The notes under the pieces: generated by a model
What the model saw: the letters and a program-made list of their open reading frames with translations, nothing else
What the model was told of the DNA's origin: nothing
Databases searched by the model: none
Position numbers and translations under genes: made by a program
Source: Erythroxylum novogranatense
Taxonomy: Eukaryota > Streptophyta > Magnoliopsida > Malpighiales > Erythroxylaceae
Direction of reading: 5' to 3'
Assembly (NCBI GenBank): GCA_029891385.1
Contig: CM057233.1
Span: forward strand, 27,387,852 to 27,451,851
Length of the DNA: 64,000 bases
In this document: positions 36,701 through 50,083 of the stretch, piece by piece
Layout: every line of letters begins with the position of its first letter
Numbering within the stretch: the first letter of the stretch is position 1

Positions 36701-37960
36701 AAGGGTTACTCTAATAATTTCTATTCTTGGAAACCTTTATGTTTATTGGATATCCTATATCATTCTACCTAAGAAAGTAATTAAGGAGATTGATGGCATA
36801 ATGAAAACTTTCTTATAGACTGGGAATTCTAAGAATTCTAAAAAATTTGAAGTCAAATGGGGTGAGGGGACTATCCCTAAAAAGAAAAGGGTATTGGGGA
36901 TTATCCCTATTTCTCTTATGCAAAAAGTGTTTCCGTGTACAAAAATTGGAAACTATTTGATGATAAATATGTTATTTGGGTAAAATGGCTACATGAAACA
37001 TATCTTAAATAGAAAACTTTTGGCAACTATCTACCTAACGAAGTACTCGTGGTTCTTCTTGCAAATGTTGAAATTGAGATAGATGGTTTTTCCTCTGATA
37101 AACATGAGTTAGTTAATGGAGAGAAATTCAGGTGTGGTTTGATAATTGAATAGATCATAGTCCTCTAATACAAAGGAATGAATTATCCAGACTTATGAAC
37201 AAGCTTCCTCTCATCTCCGAAGCTTCTTGTTTGATGAATTAAATGCAATGGGAAGGAAACTTTGGAGGTATCTACTAGTGGGTTATCTCCCCCAGATTAA
37301 TTACAACCATAGGCATGATTTAGTAACTTGGGTCCTAGATGCCTTAGGTATTTTTACTAACAAGTCTTGTTTTAAGACTTTGCAAAAAGATAATGGGAAT
37401 GTTCTTTGGTTCAATCTCCTTTAGAAACATTCCCTCAATAAATAATCTCTTTTTTCACTTGGTTGGTTGTAAAGAATCGTATTAAAAACAGATGGTTTGG
37501 AACATATAACTTGATATGCATTCTTTGTAAAAAGACCAAGAAGATAGAGAACACTTATTCTTTCAATGCAAATATTCCAAAATGGTTTGAAACAGAGTTT
37601 AACATTTGTTATCGACACCTACCTCGATTATGATTGGACATCATCTCTATATTGGATCATTAAATCGCTAATCGGAGGTTGCATGATGCCCCGATGTACA
37701 AAAATGCCTTCACTGCTGCTATTTATTTTGTTTAGAAGGAAAGAAAATAAGGATCTATAGGAATGAGGAAGTTAACAAATATAACTTAGTTGAAGACACC
37801 ATCAATTGGATCCAAGCCCTTATGATAGCTAAATTTGATCTATATACTCTATCCATAAGAATGAAAACTAGATCAATTTGTAATTCCTCTCGTTAAATTT
37901 CATATGCCTTCGTAATTTGTTTTGTATTTAGTTTTGTAATTTATTTATGATGAACTCATT
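33740..37960 (+). pseudogene. L1-type LINE, nearly full length but dead
   Basis: Frames interrupted by stops give, in order: an N-terminal segment (33740-34330); the endonuclease with GLLETKMKP, LIGDYNCILTDNG and FKGTLFTWSN (34400-34930); the reverse transcriptase with SEVKEILFNLHHSKSPRPDG (35650), NAFIQGRSIRDNMLL (35960) and YLGVPISYTKPKY (36590); a zinc-finger end with EHLFFQCKYS (37550); and the C-terminus NKYNLVEDTINWIQALM (37780). The RT active site box expected as FADD reads FPND near 36390. Order and motifs are those of plant L1 elements. The 3' end near 37960 shows no clear poly(A). Confidence 0.85.
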
Positions 37961-38422
37961 GAAATGTTGAGGTAAATTTGCTATAGTTAATTCAATGTTT
38001 ATTCAAAATTTTTTAAAAAATATGAACATATAATAGATAAAATAAGAAAAATGTGTATGCAACAAAAAAAAAAGAATTGATCATACAATACAAAGTGAAA
38101 AAATCAAATGAGCAAGTTGACAGAAAGTGAAAGGAGAATAGAAATTTGCAATCCTCTTTTAAATTGATTCAAAAAAGGGCTAACATTCTCCATTGGAGAT
38201 TCTTTTATGTGAGATTGGGATCTCTAGATATTTAAAATGTAGCTAATGATGTGAGGTAGTCCCTAGGAATAAGTGAAGACATGTATATGACTCTTATTTT
38301 TATTAATAAAAAGGGAGGCTGAGATATTGCCAAACATTATATTGAGGTTGTATCAGAAAACATAAATAGGCCATTAACAAAAGAGAACTGATATATAAGA
38401 TATAATTCTAGTACCTATTTAG
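37961..38422. other. AT-rich spacer shared by both arms
   Basis: Noncoding sequence, repeated inverted at 60430-60890. It includes poly-A runs of about 10 bases near 38065. No gene was seen. Confidence 0.5.
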
Positions 38423-39560
38423 TGATATGAGGTCGAAAATTTGTGCGACGGCTGAAGAAAACTCCCAGAAACTGAAAGTAAGAAAGAGCAAAGGAAAGCA
38501 AGATGGAAGCAAGAACGAAACGAGCGTGAAGAAAACTAAACAATCTGTCGATCCTGGACATTTATAAGGAAACGTTCGAATTGCGATCCAGCCAAAACTC
38601 GACGCGTGGGGACAATCCGAGTTGTGCCCGGACACGCGGCATAATCTGAGCGGGGATAAATTAGGGTTGGTCGAAATCCGAAATGGCGTGACAGTTGAAA
38701 GGGCGTCGGGGACAAGAACGGTTATAAGGACGATCGCCCAGTTCGAAAAGATCGAGGGCACGCGCCGCCAAATAATAAATGCTTCAAGTACCTTCACGCC
38801 GCTAATGATGACCACCAACTGCTTTAAGCGCGAGTTGTCGCAATAATAAATACCGAGCCGACCGGTTGGGGTACTACCAACCAATCCCAAATCTGACGAT
38901 CACGACAACTAGTCGGCATCCGACCGATCGAGACTGCCCGAGCTGTCCCATGACCGAGCTACAATGCCAATATCCGACCAATCGACCATTTCATAAGACG
39001 CCCCACAGACGAGCTACATCTCAATGTCCGACCGATCGCCCCAGTGACGAGTCGTCCTATGTACGAGCTACAAAATCTCTACATACTCCTCCGACCCTTC
39101 TCTTCGCTCAGACTCGAGGAGTAGGGGGGCTTATGGTCGGGTCGGTCGTGCTGGGCCCGGACCCACTCAAAACGACCCATGGGTCGATCGGTCCACCCTT
39201 CAAAGATCAGTCTTATGCCTGGGCCAAGCCCAAGTCCAGCCCATGCCCTCCTTGGCTCATCCGTAGAAGGAAGTCTCCCATGCAAACACGTAAAGACCTA
39301 AACCTAGCTGCAAAACCATATATAAGATATAATTCTCCCATAACAGAGGAAAGTAATCATAAACCTAGCTCTCTCGTTTTTACAGCGATCCCACCTTCAC
39401 CAAAAAGACTGACTTGAGCGTCAGAGGGACTAATCGGGACACAACCCCCGACGTGCCTTTCTTTGTTTTGCAGGAACTTCACACTGAAACTCTTGCGTGA
39501 AGCAGCCGACTCATGGACCCAAACGGCAACGTACAGTTTAGCCAAAATCCGGCAGAACCA
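38423..39560 (+). mobile_element. Solo LTR, Tat/Ogre-like (left arm copy)
   Basis: A GC-rich block of 1138 bp with ends TGATATGAGG and CAGAACCA. The flanks TTTAG and ATTAG are a possible imperfect 5-bp duplication. The phrase GACTTGAGCGTCAGAGGGAC, then CCCCCGACGTGCC and TTGTTTTGCAGGAAC near 39412-39475, is typical of the 3' part of Tat/Ogre-type LTRs (family knowledge). A TATATAAG box lies near 39321. The 183-codon frame at 38866-39417 is a by-product of high GC. Confidence 0.65.
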
Positions 39561-39869
39561 ATTAGAATTATAAACTTAATTTTTATATAATTAAATTCTA
39601 AAATTCAAATTCTTATAAAAATATTCAAAATATTAAGATATATAATATTTATACTTTTATAAAAAATTTTAAATAATATCTTCATAAATCACTTTACATA
39701 TAAACAGTTATTACTAAACAATTAATTTTATCAAACGTCAAATGTCAAATAGTTAATGCAATCTATTGGTTAAATCAGTTAATAAAATTAGCTAACAACT
39801 AATATAATCAGCTGATTGGTAAACAGATACGTACGTAAGTTATGTAATCTGAACCTTAAAACAACTTAA
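39561..39869. other. AT-rich spacer
   Basis: Very AT-rich sequence between the solo LTR and the L1 tail, repeated inverted at 58978-59284. No features. Confidence 0.5.
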
Positions 39870-41010
39870 TTCTTTTTTTTTTGAGAAATTAAAAAATTTC
39901 ATTACTGAAAAAAATGATATACATGCGAGGCTTAGGACTGTAAGCCAGCAGAGCAGGACTTAATAAGCTGGAGACAAAACGCGTCGTTTGGGACAGTCCA
40001 ACGAAAAAGAAAACAACACGACCTCGTTGATGATTAGGTTAAAACTACCAGACCCTTTCTCTAGACATCGCGAGCTTTCCCCCAATTCGGCTGGGCAAAA
40101 TCGCTATACAAGCTACAACTCAGAGACGTCTTTCAACTGTGCGTCGATCAACCGATGATGGAGGGTCTCCACGACTTTTAATTTCTAGGAAACGCCAGGT
40201 AACGTCATCGATTCATATTGTAAATCTCCCCAATGGTTGAAACTGAAATGCTCCATCGACTTGTAACGCCAGGTGACTTGTAGGTTCCCGGAGGCGAGGC
40301 TCCGGCCTGCCGACTGAAGAGGCGGTTGTCGTGTTGAAAGGGAAGCTCGAAGAAGCAGATCTACCAGGCGTCTACGACAGCTTTCAAGAGAGAGGCGTAG
40401 ATAAGTAGTGCCAACCAGGTAAGGCTCTATCCGAAGTGAGTCTCCGTATGTTGATCTCCCCTGAGGGGAGATCCAGTGTTGTGGATCTGTGGGTCTGAGT
40501 GGTAAACTAGTTTCTGCATAGCTTGTTGTGTGGCGTTGCATAGCTCAGCTTCTGGAATTTAGATCCTCCATATGTGGGCCATTCTCCCGCTACAAGATAG
40601 GTATAACTGATTAACAATCAGTTGTTCACGAATGCTTGTAGTGATGATCTCTGTAAGAGAGTTCATTGAGGTGATTTGATTCTTGAATCTTCTACAATTC
40701 CTCTCCTCCCATAGCTTCTGAACACAAGTAGCCATCGAAATAAGGGTTATACCCTTGTCACATTTCGACTGGTGCAGATTAGGTACTCTTGAATGTTGTC
40801 TAGAAGTCTCCAAGCAGTTAGGTCTGGTGTGCTAAGGGTTGAGATTGTAAACCAGATTGTTCTGGTGAAGCCACACTCAAAAAAGAGGTGGTCTCTGGAT
40901 TCCTCCACTAGGTGACAGAAAAGACAATGTTTAGGGGAGATCAGAAAGGTTAACCGATCCATAGTGCTCAATCTGTTCTTCACTGCCAGCCATAGTGCTC
41001 ATTTTTCCTC
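39870..41010 (-). pseudogene. 5'-truncated L1 LINE fragment (left arm copy)
   Basis: Minus-strand reading: the zinc-finger end of the L1 ORF2 (KNRLSTMDRLTFLISPKHCL, HLFFECGFTRTIW, 40747-40983), the conserved tail (QKLWEERNCRRFKNQ, 40559-40813), then a 3' UTR ending in a poly(A) tract (poly-T on the plus strand about 39872-39880). All of ORF1, the endonuclease and the RT are missing, as expected of 5' truncation or deletion. Upstream it is fused directly to the 5' part of the other L1 (block B). Confidence 0.82.
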
Positions 41011-41029
41011 ATTTTGATCTTCTACTAGA

Positions 41030-43943
41030 ATTATAGTGCTCATTTTTATTTGTTGCTCGGTAATTATTTCCCCCTCTTTAGCTTGTTGGGTAATCTAAGC
41101 ATTTAGACGAATTTGCTTGTTGTTGTCTGTTATTTTCTCACAGTTAGAGCAGTCCCCTTGTTCAGAAATTGGAGCTTCCTGCACTACTGGGACATCTCAT
41201 ATACGTCACTAGATAGGTTGTTCAGTAGGGGATTTGAACTTTCTTGTATTATCTCAATTGCAGTCTACGTTGAATCTTTCCCATGCATCAAGTTTTTAGA
41301 AGTTGCCTGGATATGGAAATTATCCTCCAATTAGGCCGACACTCTGTTCTAAATGATTCACTGATGGTTCAATAGTCAAAGAGGCTAGATTATGTGAAAT
41401 TACTGCATAGCTATCGGTTTCCTACTCTGTTAGCTTTTCCTTCACTGATACATCAGAATTCTCATTAGTTGTCCGCTCGTCAGTGACATGTTCATGTTGT
41501 TGATAAAGTGAAATATATTATTACAATAACATGGTTATGTTGAATGATGTTTGAGGTTTTTTATTCTTTGTTTTTGTCTAGAATCGTGTTGGGCGTATTT
41601 AATTATGAACAGATAGAGATAGATAATAGAAATATGTCTAATAAAATCTCTATTGTATTTTGATTAAAACATTTTCTTAAAAGAGGGAATAGGTATTGTC
41701 TTTTTTCCTTCCTTTTTTTGCCAGTCCATGATCATCTGACATATACATTGCCACTTTTACAATTGAGTGCAATATTTTGAATCAACATGTTGTTTCTAAT
41801 AGTTCACAGCAGGAAATGAAGTATATATGGCAGCACCTTCATGATATTTTGAGTCAAAAGGGTCAAAAATTGCATGGAATCATTGCATTCCTTTTTTATT
41901 TTATGATAATCAACATGATATTTTTGATAATTATTGCATTGCTTTTTTATTTTAACTTGCATGTATGCTAAAATTTATAGGTTTTAATAGCTCAATATGG
42001 AAGTATAAGGCTTTTGATTGTGGAAATTTCATGTTAACGATCTAAATTTAGATGTGTTGGTGAGGATATTGCTACATTTGACAATATTAATGTTGACTTT
42101 GTTAGTAATAGACAAATAAACAAGATGGGATTGGAGTTAGAGTATGATCAAATTGATAAGGCACATTGAACCCAGTTTAATCTTTTAAGGAGTCCTTTGA
42201 AAGTTATATCAAAGTTGTATTATGCTAGCAATCCTAATGCAAATACATGAAATTGTTGATGTATACGTAACTCGTCGTGTAGACATATTAATGCTATTGA
42301 CGATGATGAGAACGTGAAAGGACATGATGCACAAATGGATGAGAATATGAAGGGACGAGGTGCACAAATGGATGATAATTTGGAGGGAGAAGGTGCACAA
42401 ATGGATGAGATTTTGGAAGAACAGAGTGTACAATTTCAATCAAACTGATATTAGATATTCCAAATAACCATCATCCAAAATTGAATCATCAGATTGTGGC
42501 AATCCTATAAACACTGATGAATATCTTGTTCCAAAAGGTTGATCCCTAATCCCAATGGCCCTCATTCGCAGGCCCGATCACTGCTGGAGGATTGAATCAC
42601 TGTATAATCTTGGTCACTTCTAACAGGCGGTCCCGGCTCCTGCGTTACGTGAGTCGAACCTAGGACCTTGTTCCAATTAACCATGTTAGTTGGCCAACCA
42701 AGCTACCGGTGCGGGCACACTGATGAATATCTTGTTCCAAAAGGTTGATCTGACCCCAAGAGCCCCGATCAACAGAAGCCGACCACCGTGGAGGATTGAA
42801 TCACGGTATAATCTTGGTCAGCCCCCTAACAGAGCGGTCCACTGCCTCCCGTTACCAGGAGTCGAACCTAGGACCTTGTTTCAATTGACCCTGTTAGTTG
42901 ATCAACCAAGCTACCCGTGCGGGCCACTGATGAATATCTTAAATGGAGAGGAGGTAGGTGAAACTTTACGTTGACCCTGACGAGACTGACAGTCCCAACC
43001 CCCAACTTGCCTCTTCTTCTGTCGCTTCCCAATGGCCTTCCATATTGACTATATGCACTCCTCTCTGGGACATCCATTTGGAATCGTAATTATTCTGATT
43101 AACGACGACACCCTCCAACTAGGTTTTAACGTTGCTCAAAAGCTTCACCAACGTGAAATGTGAAAGGATATCATTTAAAGGAACATTGAAGTAGGCAGAA
43201 TTTCTGGCTTCTTTTTATCCAGTTGCACATTTTCCGCAAAGGTGTAGTTCAAGTGCAGCCTGGAGAGGAACTGAATTAGACCATTAAAATTTTCCAGAAA
43301 AAGGGTAAAGTCCTACAACTATGAATTCTTTGGTGCTCTACTGTCTTCCACCTATGGAGAAAAAGGAATAATCGAGATTTTTGTTTTCACCTGATAGTTT
43401 GACAGACAGAATATTGCTTGACAACACAGGTAGTATCCATTCCATGCATGTATAGGTAGTTTCTACTTCCGCAGGGTATGTATAGATCCTATCAACTGTT
43501 CGTTTTTCTCTGTTAATAGAGAAAAGGTTTGTTATTTTGTACAAGGAACAGTGATTCTTACGCAGTTTCACAGCTTTATCTTTTAGTTAGCTCAAAGGAA
43601 TAGCTCAGTCAATAAGGACTGAAGTCCAACCTTCTCAATTGAGAGTACCTTTTTATCTTGAAACTGAATATCCACAGCTACATAAATTGCAGCTAACCTC
43701 ACCAAGATTACCAATTGAAACTTGAAAAGTATCTCTTCAGATTTTGCATGTTCACCTCTAGCCTTTTTGTCAAATGATGTCCAAAATGACTACACCTATA
43801 CTAAAAGCCGATAATAGAAAATAAAATCTAGAACAGTGCAAATTTGAAAATTTCAGCCGCCGCTGCTATCACTGAGAATGAATGGAGGGTAGTTGCTGCT
43901 TCATGATACCCAGATAAGTGATTCAATGTAGTCCTTCAAGCCC
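41030..43943 (-). repeat. Repeat block B, second copy (inverted)
   Basis: Reverse complement of about 31300-34222, including the SINE dimer, the 11-residue-repeat remnant and the gene fragment at 43338-43571. Its inner end reaches ~20 bp into the sequence that precedes block B at 31280-31320, showing that block B was copied together with its flank. Confidence 0.9.
42512..42940 (-). mobile_element. tRNA-derived SINE dimer, inverted copy
   Basis: Inverted counterpart of 32306-32737. The 16-bp repeat appears as CACTGATGAATATCTT at 42512, 42718 and 42925. The first SINE has lost part of its middle (near 42620-42640). Confidence 0.87.
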
Positions 43944-43961
43944 TTAGTTGAAGACAAGGTA
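43944..43961 (+). other. Filler at the centre of the inverted repeat
   Basis: TTAGTTGAAGACAA followed by GGTA joins the inverted block B to the direct partial block B. The 14-mer (apart from its last base) matches the L1 tail at 37786-37798 and is also found in the filler at 61132-61172. Confidence 0.75.
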
Positions 43962-43968
43962 TCCATTT

Positions 43969-44401
43969 AAGATATTCATCAGTGGCCCGCACGGGTAGCT
44001 TGGTTGATCAACTAACAGGGTCAATTGAAACAAGGTCCTAGGTTCGACTCCTGGTAACGGGAGGCAGTGGACCGCTCTGTTAGGGGGCTGACCAAGATTA
44101 TACCGTGATTCAATCCTCCAGCGGTGGTCGGGCTTACGACTGGGGGCTCTTGGGGTTGGGGATCAACCTTTTGGAACAAGATATTCATCAGTGTGCCCGC
44201 ACCGGTAGCTTGGTTGGCCAACTAACATGGTTAATTGGAACAAGGTCCTAGGTTCGACTCCTGGTAACGGGAGGCAGTGGACCGCTCTGTTAGGGGGCTG
44301 ACCAAGATTATACAGTGATTTAATCCTCCAAAGATGATCGGACTGCGATCGAGGCCATTGGGATTGGGGATCAACCTTTTGGAACAAGATATTCATCAGT
44401 G
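43969..44401 (+). mobile_element. tRNA-derived SINE dimer, third copy
   Basis: Same structure as 32306-32737, with AAGATATTCATCAGTG at 43969, 44178 and 44386. A and B boxes are intact in both units. Confidence 0.87.
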
Positions 44402-45861
44402 TTTATAGGATTATTCAATTTTGGATGATGGTCATTTGGAATATCTAATATCAGTTTGATTGAAATTGTACACTCTGTTCTTCCAAAATCTCATCCGTTT
44501 GTGCACCTTCTCCCTCCAAATTATCATCCATTTGTGCACCTTGTCCCTTCATATTCTCATCCATTTGTGCATCATGTCCTTTCACGTTCTCATCATCGTC
44601 AATAGCATTAATATGTCTACACGACGAGTTACGTATACATCAACAATTTCATGTATTTGCATTAGGATTGCTAGCATTATACAACTTTGATATAACTTTC
44701 AGTGACTCCTTAAAAGATTAAACTGGGTTCAATGTGCCTTATCAATTTGATCATACTCTAACTCCAATCCCATCTTGTTTATTTGTCTATTACTAACAAA
44801 GTCAACATTAATATTGTCAAATGTAGCAATATCCTCACCAACACATCTAAATTTAGATCATTAACATGAAATTTCCACAATCAAAAGCCTTATACTTCCA
44901 TATTGAGCTATTAAAACCTATAAATTTTAGCATACATGCAAGTTAAAATAAAAAGCAATGCAATAATTATCAAAATATCATGTTGATTATCATAAAATAA
45001 AAAAGGAATGCAATGATTCCATGCAATTTTTGACCCTTTTGACTCAAAATATCATGAAGGTGCTGTCATATATACTTCATTTCTTGCTGTGAACTATTAG
45101 AAACAACATGCTGATTCAAAATATTGCACTCAATTGTAAAAGTGGCAATGTATATGTCAGATGATCATGGACTGGCAAAAAAAGGAAGGAAAAAAGACAA
45201 TACCTATTCCCTCTTTTAAGAAAATGTTTTAATCAAAATACAATAGAGATTTTATTAGACATATTTTTGTTATCTATCTCTATCTGTTCATAATTAAATA
45301 CGCCCACCACGATTCTAGACAAAAACAAAGAATAAAAAACCTCAAACATCATTCAACATAACCATGTTATTGTAATAATATATTTCACTTTATCAACAAC
45401 ATGAACATGTCACTGACGAGCGGACAACTAATGAGAATTCTGATGTATCAGTGAAGGAAAAGCTAACAGAGTAGGAAACCGATAGCTATGCAGTAATTTC
45501 ACATAATCTAGCCTCTTTCATTATTGAACCATCAGTGAATCATTTAGAACAGAGTGTCAGTTCTTAATTGGAGGATAATTTCCATATCCAGGCAACTTCT
45601 AAAAACTTGATGCATGGGAAAGATTCAACGTAGACTGCAATTGAGATAATACAAGAAAGTTCAAATCCCCTACTGAACAACCTATCTAGTGACGTATATG
45701 GGATGTCCCAGTAGTGCAGGAAGCTCCAATTTCTGAACAAGGGGACTGCTCTAACTGTGAGAAAATAACAGACAACAACAAGCAAATTCGTTTAAATGCT
45801 TAGATTACCCAACAAGCTAAAGAGGGGGAAATAATTACCGAGCAACAAATAAAAATGAGCA

Positions 45862-45866
45862 CTATA
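45862..45866 (+). repeat. Target-site duplication CTATA (left)
   Basis: Precedes the LTR start TGTAACACCCC. An identical CTATA follows the element at 57815-57819. The left arm shows the unoccupied site (about 41026-41036, AATTATAGTGCTC). Confidence 0.9.
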
Positions 45867-46712
45867 TGTAACACCCCACTCCCGTAAGACCCGAACCCGA
45901 TATCGTTAGTGATATCCGAGTCCGTGTCCCACGAGAGTGGCGTACTACATCAGTCGATTTAAAATTCAGTATACATTTTTTTTTCTTTTCTTCTTGTAGC
46001 CATTAACTCCACGTTCACTGGCGGAACACGATAAGTAAATAAAATCCGTGTTCAATATACACCAGTTTCAGTTATTACAGTCATCCAGTAATAATTACAA
46101 TCAATCAATGCAGTAAAACATTCATACCACAAGGGACTCAGTAAAAATACAATGCCTTGTTATACAGTGATTGCGGAATACAATTTACTAATACACTAAT
46201 GCGAACCTGAACCGATCCCGACCTCTAACCTTTACTCGTCTGATGAGACATACTCCGTGTCAACCGGTATTCTTGAGACCTGAAAAATAGATGCAAATTT
46301 TGGGTGAGTTTTGCGAACTCGGTGAAACCATCATCGATGGTTCACTCAAATCATGCATTACGCCCGTGGCGTCTGATGCAATCTGATAATCATCAATTAC
46401 CAATAAGCGGTCAATAACCATATCCGAGAACGATAAACCATTCACGGTAATACATACCATCACGAAGCGGTACTTATCACAAAAGCAGATCATTTATGCG
46501 AATGCAATGCATATGTGACTCTTTCCGATTATTCAAGATTGTGCCCAAGTGCTCGATCGGTGTTCGGTGGGACGCGTCGTGATTTCTCCCCTCGGGCTCG
46601 AGGCGGTCGATCTGATGTGAGCTCAAGCTCTTATCAGTAATAATAGCAACTTGGGGCACGTCCGTTATCTGATCATGCAATTATGCATGCAGTGCAGTAT
46701 TTAGTAAATATG

Positions 46713-46862
46713 CAGTATTTGGCTATAAAGCCCAGTGTATCAGTAAATCCACAATATGGCTATAAAGCCCAATGTATCAGTCAATCCACAATATGGCTAT
46801 AAAGCCCAGTGTATCAGTCAGTATTCAGTATGATGGCTATAAAGCCCAGTCTATCAGTATCA
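46713..46862 (+). repeat. 37-40 bp tandem repeat with GGCTATAAAGCCC
   Basis: Four units beginning at 46721, 46758, 46795 and 46835. Each holds GGCTATAAAGCCC, itself nearly palindromic, and usually GTGTATCAGT. The related LTRs at 15835 and 21778 have a single copy of the GGGCTTTATAGCC motif. Confidence 0.9.
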
Positions 46863-47430
46863 GTAAAATCATACAATACAATCTCATACATGCCAGTAGT
46901 CATACAGTGCTCATTCAATTCACTTTTGCACGTAATTCACGTTAAGCATGTAAACAACCAGAAATTTGAGAAACCAACTAGGTTACTCACCTATTGCTTC
47001 CGAGCTAATGCCGGGAAGTCTCTGTGACGTCGGTCAATTGACGCTCCAATTGGGCCTCTATATGAATCGAGAAAAATACGAGTCACTAAATATGAAATTT
47101 GTGCTCATGTTGATGAGATATGCATGTTCATGAATTCGGTCCTAATTCAATATTTTCCCATAATAAAATTCTATCAAAATTAGAAATCCATAGCGCCGAC
47201 GGCGCATTCGGACCTCTATAGGTCCTCGATTAAATAAAAGCAGTGTTTACATGTTCCGTCGATATGGGCTACGTCAAATTCCCGTCTAAAAATTCCCGTT
47301 TTCTCAGAAAATGAAATTAAATATTCAACGAATCCGATGCCTCTGGAATCAGGTCAATCGGACGTCGGACGGGAAAGAAATTGACAAAAGAACAATCGGA
47401 TCAATTAATACCAAATAATAATCAAAACAA

Positions 47431-47452
47431 TAATATATATATATATATATAT
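47431..47452. repeat. (TA)n microsatellite in the 3' LTR
   Basis: About 22 bp of alternating TA. The other LTR has only about 15 bp (55189-55203). Confidence 0.9.
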
Positions 47453-47456
47453 CTCC

Positions 47457-47600
47457 ATACGCCTGCCTCGCGGGGGCGAGACGTCGCCCTCGCGAGGCTG
47501 AATCACCCTTCTTCATCGCGAGGGCGAGCCGTCGCCCTCGCGACCAGGACAATTATCTCGCCCTCGCGAGGCGAGAAGTCGCCCTCGCGAGACGGCGAGT
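47457..47600. repeat. GC-rich palindromic island in the 3' LTR
   Basis: Repeated TCGCGAGGGCGA and its complement TCGCCCTCGCGA, at least six occurrences in both orientations, dense in CG dinucleotides inside an AT-rich LTR. Confidence 0.9.
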
Positions 47601-50083
47601 TCCCCTGCCTTGCCCTTTTCTTTTTTTCCAGATTTCAATTCCTAATTTCCAACTACTCTAACTTTTAGCACACAAATCAGAAAAATGCCCACTATACCTC
47701 ATTGGAAAGCTTATGAAAAGCTCTACAATTCTCAAGAAGACCATAAAAATCAATTCCAACCCTAAGGGTATCAAATAACCCATCAAACCTTCTGCCTACT
47801 CAATTTCCATCAACTCAGGGCAGTACATTTACAATTTCATAACTCACTGATTCTTCAGTAATAAATTACCACAAAAATATGGTCAATAAGTTCACAATGT
47901 CCTTTACAACTTTCATGAACAACCCAAAATCAAATTCTATTTCTAAACCAGTCAATTAATTCATTCAATGTCACTGTCCCTGAAATCCTTCCATATGGGC
48001 TGTAACATTACAACAAGCATAACTCCCTATATACAAGTCAGTAAATTTAGAACTTTATATCCCTGAAAAGATCACATCTCAAACTTCAATTTTCATGAAG
48101 CACTCAACATCCAATTCGATCTCTAACAATTTCAAAATTGTTAAGGAAGTTTCTGTTATGCTCAGCCATTCATAAACTAATGTAGGGTCAGTTTTGAAAA
48201 TCATAACTCCCAATTCTGACTTCTAAAAATTACAAACCATATGTCATTTTCAAGGTAATCTTTTCCTCTACAACTTTTCAGAAGCTCACTCACACCAATT
48301 CAGTCCACATAAAATGTTAAAATTGCCTCCAATCAGTAAACTCACAAAATCACACTTAAGCTAGGTTTCATTCAAAATGCTCAAAACCAGTCATTAGTAA
48401 TCAATTCATATCTCCCAATAAACAATTCTAAAAATATCAAGATCAGTAGCAATGGAAAGATAATCAAATATGCTACAACTTCCATGAAGACCATTCTCCC
48501 TAATTCCATTTCAATTAATTCATAAAAATCAACAAAACTCAGATGTCATGGTTGCGGTTACTGTTCACAGGCAATGGAACAGTAACTTTCCATGCAAAAT
48601 TTCACCCTTCTATCATTGGAATTCAACAACACCCATTTCACACTAAATTGAAGCCAACATCCCAAAGTTTCAGTGGCCACTAACCTTACCTCATTTTCAT
48701 TTCTACACAATAAATTATGAACAAAACAGTAACATCAATTATAATTCCAATTTTCCAGATTCAATGTTAACCTTAATTCAACCACTTCCAATGCCTTTTC
48801 ACATCACTAGACATCAAAATAAATACAAATTAAATATCACTACAATCATACATATGTTAGGGTTAATACTGAAAATTTACAGCATTAAATTCCTCAATTC
48901 AAATACTCAAATAATTATCCATAATCAATTCAAAATCAAACCATATCATTACTTTCAATTCAGTCATCACTTAGCTTTATACCCATTACTTTAAATCATA
49001 TAATCATCCCTTTAATGCCTACATGAACCTAATACATGCCCTAAAACTCTTATTAATCACCCCTCACTATCATGACATTTAATTCCATGTAAATACACCA
49101 TTTAAAGATCAAAACTTAACGAAAACTTACCAAATCAAAACCTCCTTCAAACCTTCAACAATCACTTTCTAACTTTACACCAAAGTACTAACCTCTTTTC
49201 CTTCTCAAACATGTACCAACTCATCTTCTAATTTTGATGAGATCAAAGAGAATAGCTTGGAGTTATAGAGAAAGATGAGAAGAGAGCAAAAATTTTTGTT
49301 GGTTTATAAAGAAGAGTTTAAGTTGTGTGAGTTTCGGATGAGTTAATAACCAAGCCTTTAAAACAATCCATTTCCTTTCCTTGTTTAATAACCATACACG
49401 TCCGAAAGCAAAGAAGAGAGGCATTAAATGATGCCTTTTAAATGGCAACAAATGATTGGTTTATTATTATAAGAAAATTCAAAGTATATTTATTTAATTG
49501 GTCAGAATTTTACTCCATTTCACTCCAATGGCCCTACTTTCAGTCCCAAAATAATATACCCAATAATGCAGTACCGATGGGTAGCGATTTTTGCTACCGA
49601 GAAGCAATAGGATTCGCGATTGGCGATTTATCTGGTCAGAGAATTTCCCGATTTATTTTTCTCGAGAATTAATGAAATTTCCTAAAATTATAAAAGCAGT
49701 ATGATGCACTCCAAATGATTTTTCAATCACGAAAATCACCTTTTCTACTCCAAAATAAGTTTAGGCCAGTTACCGGCGATTTTGCCGGTCTGGGAATTTT
49801 CTCCGGAAAATTTCAGAAAAATTCCTATAAATCCCAAAAATGTAAAGCGCTTCGATGGCGCTTTCGAATAATTTTTCAAATCCCATAACCACGTTTATCA
49901 CAATAAAATACCGTTAGGCCCAATTACCGGGAATGTCATGAATGCATTTACCGTAATTCCATGTACACAATTGATACTGTGTATCAATCCTATTATGCAT
50001 GAACAGTTCTAAATATTCCCTATTAGTTCCATCATATGCCAAGTTTACTATTTTACCCTTCCAGGAGGGGGTGGGATGTTACA

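Larger units (their letters stand above)
29315..42947 (+). repeat. Left arm of a giant interrupted inverted repeat
   Basis: 29315-31320 pairs with 63183-61173. 37716 to about 41040 pairs with 61131-57820. About 41040-42947 pairs with 45866-43962. The block 31321-37715 has no partner in the right arm, and the 45867-57814 retroelement interrupts the right arm. Matching is near-identical over kilobases, including two solo LTR copies, two L1 fragments and two uL30 genes. Confidence 0.9.
43962..45866 (+). repeat. Repeat block B, third copy (partial, direct; inner right arm)
   Basis: Collinear with about 32303-34206. It starts just before the SINE dimer and ends at GAGCACTATA, where the LTR element has inserted. 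It pairs with 41040-42947 as the inner part of the large inverted repeat. Confidence 0.9.
45867..50083 (-). mobile_element. 3' LTR (4.22 kb)
   Basis: Bounded by TGTAACACCCC on the left and GATGTTACA on the right. Inside are a 37-bp tandem repeat (46713-46862), a (TA)n run (47431-47452) and a GC-rich palindromic island (47460-47600). No gene. Confidence 0.93.

Noticed and set aside
38866..39417. 183-codon open frame, the longest in the window
   Set aside because: Sits inside a Tat-like solo LTR, is not preserved as one frame in the inverted copy (59428-59893), and shows no domain.
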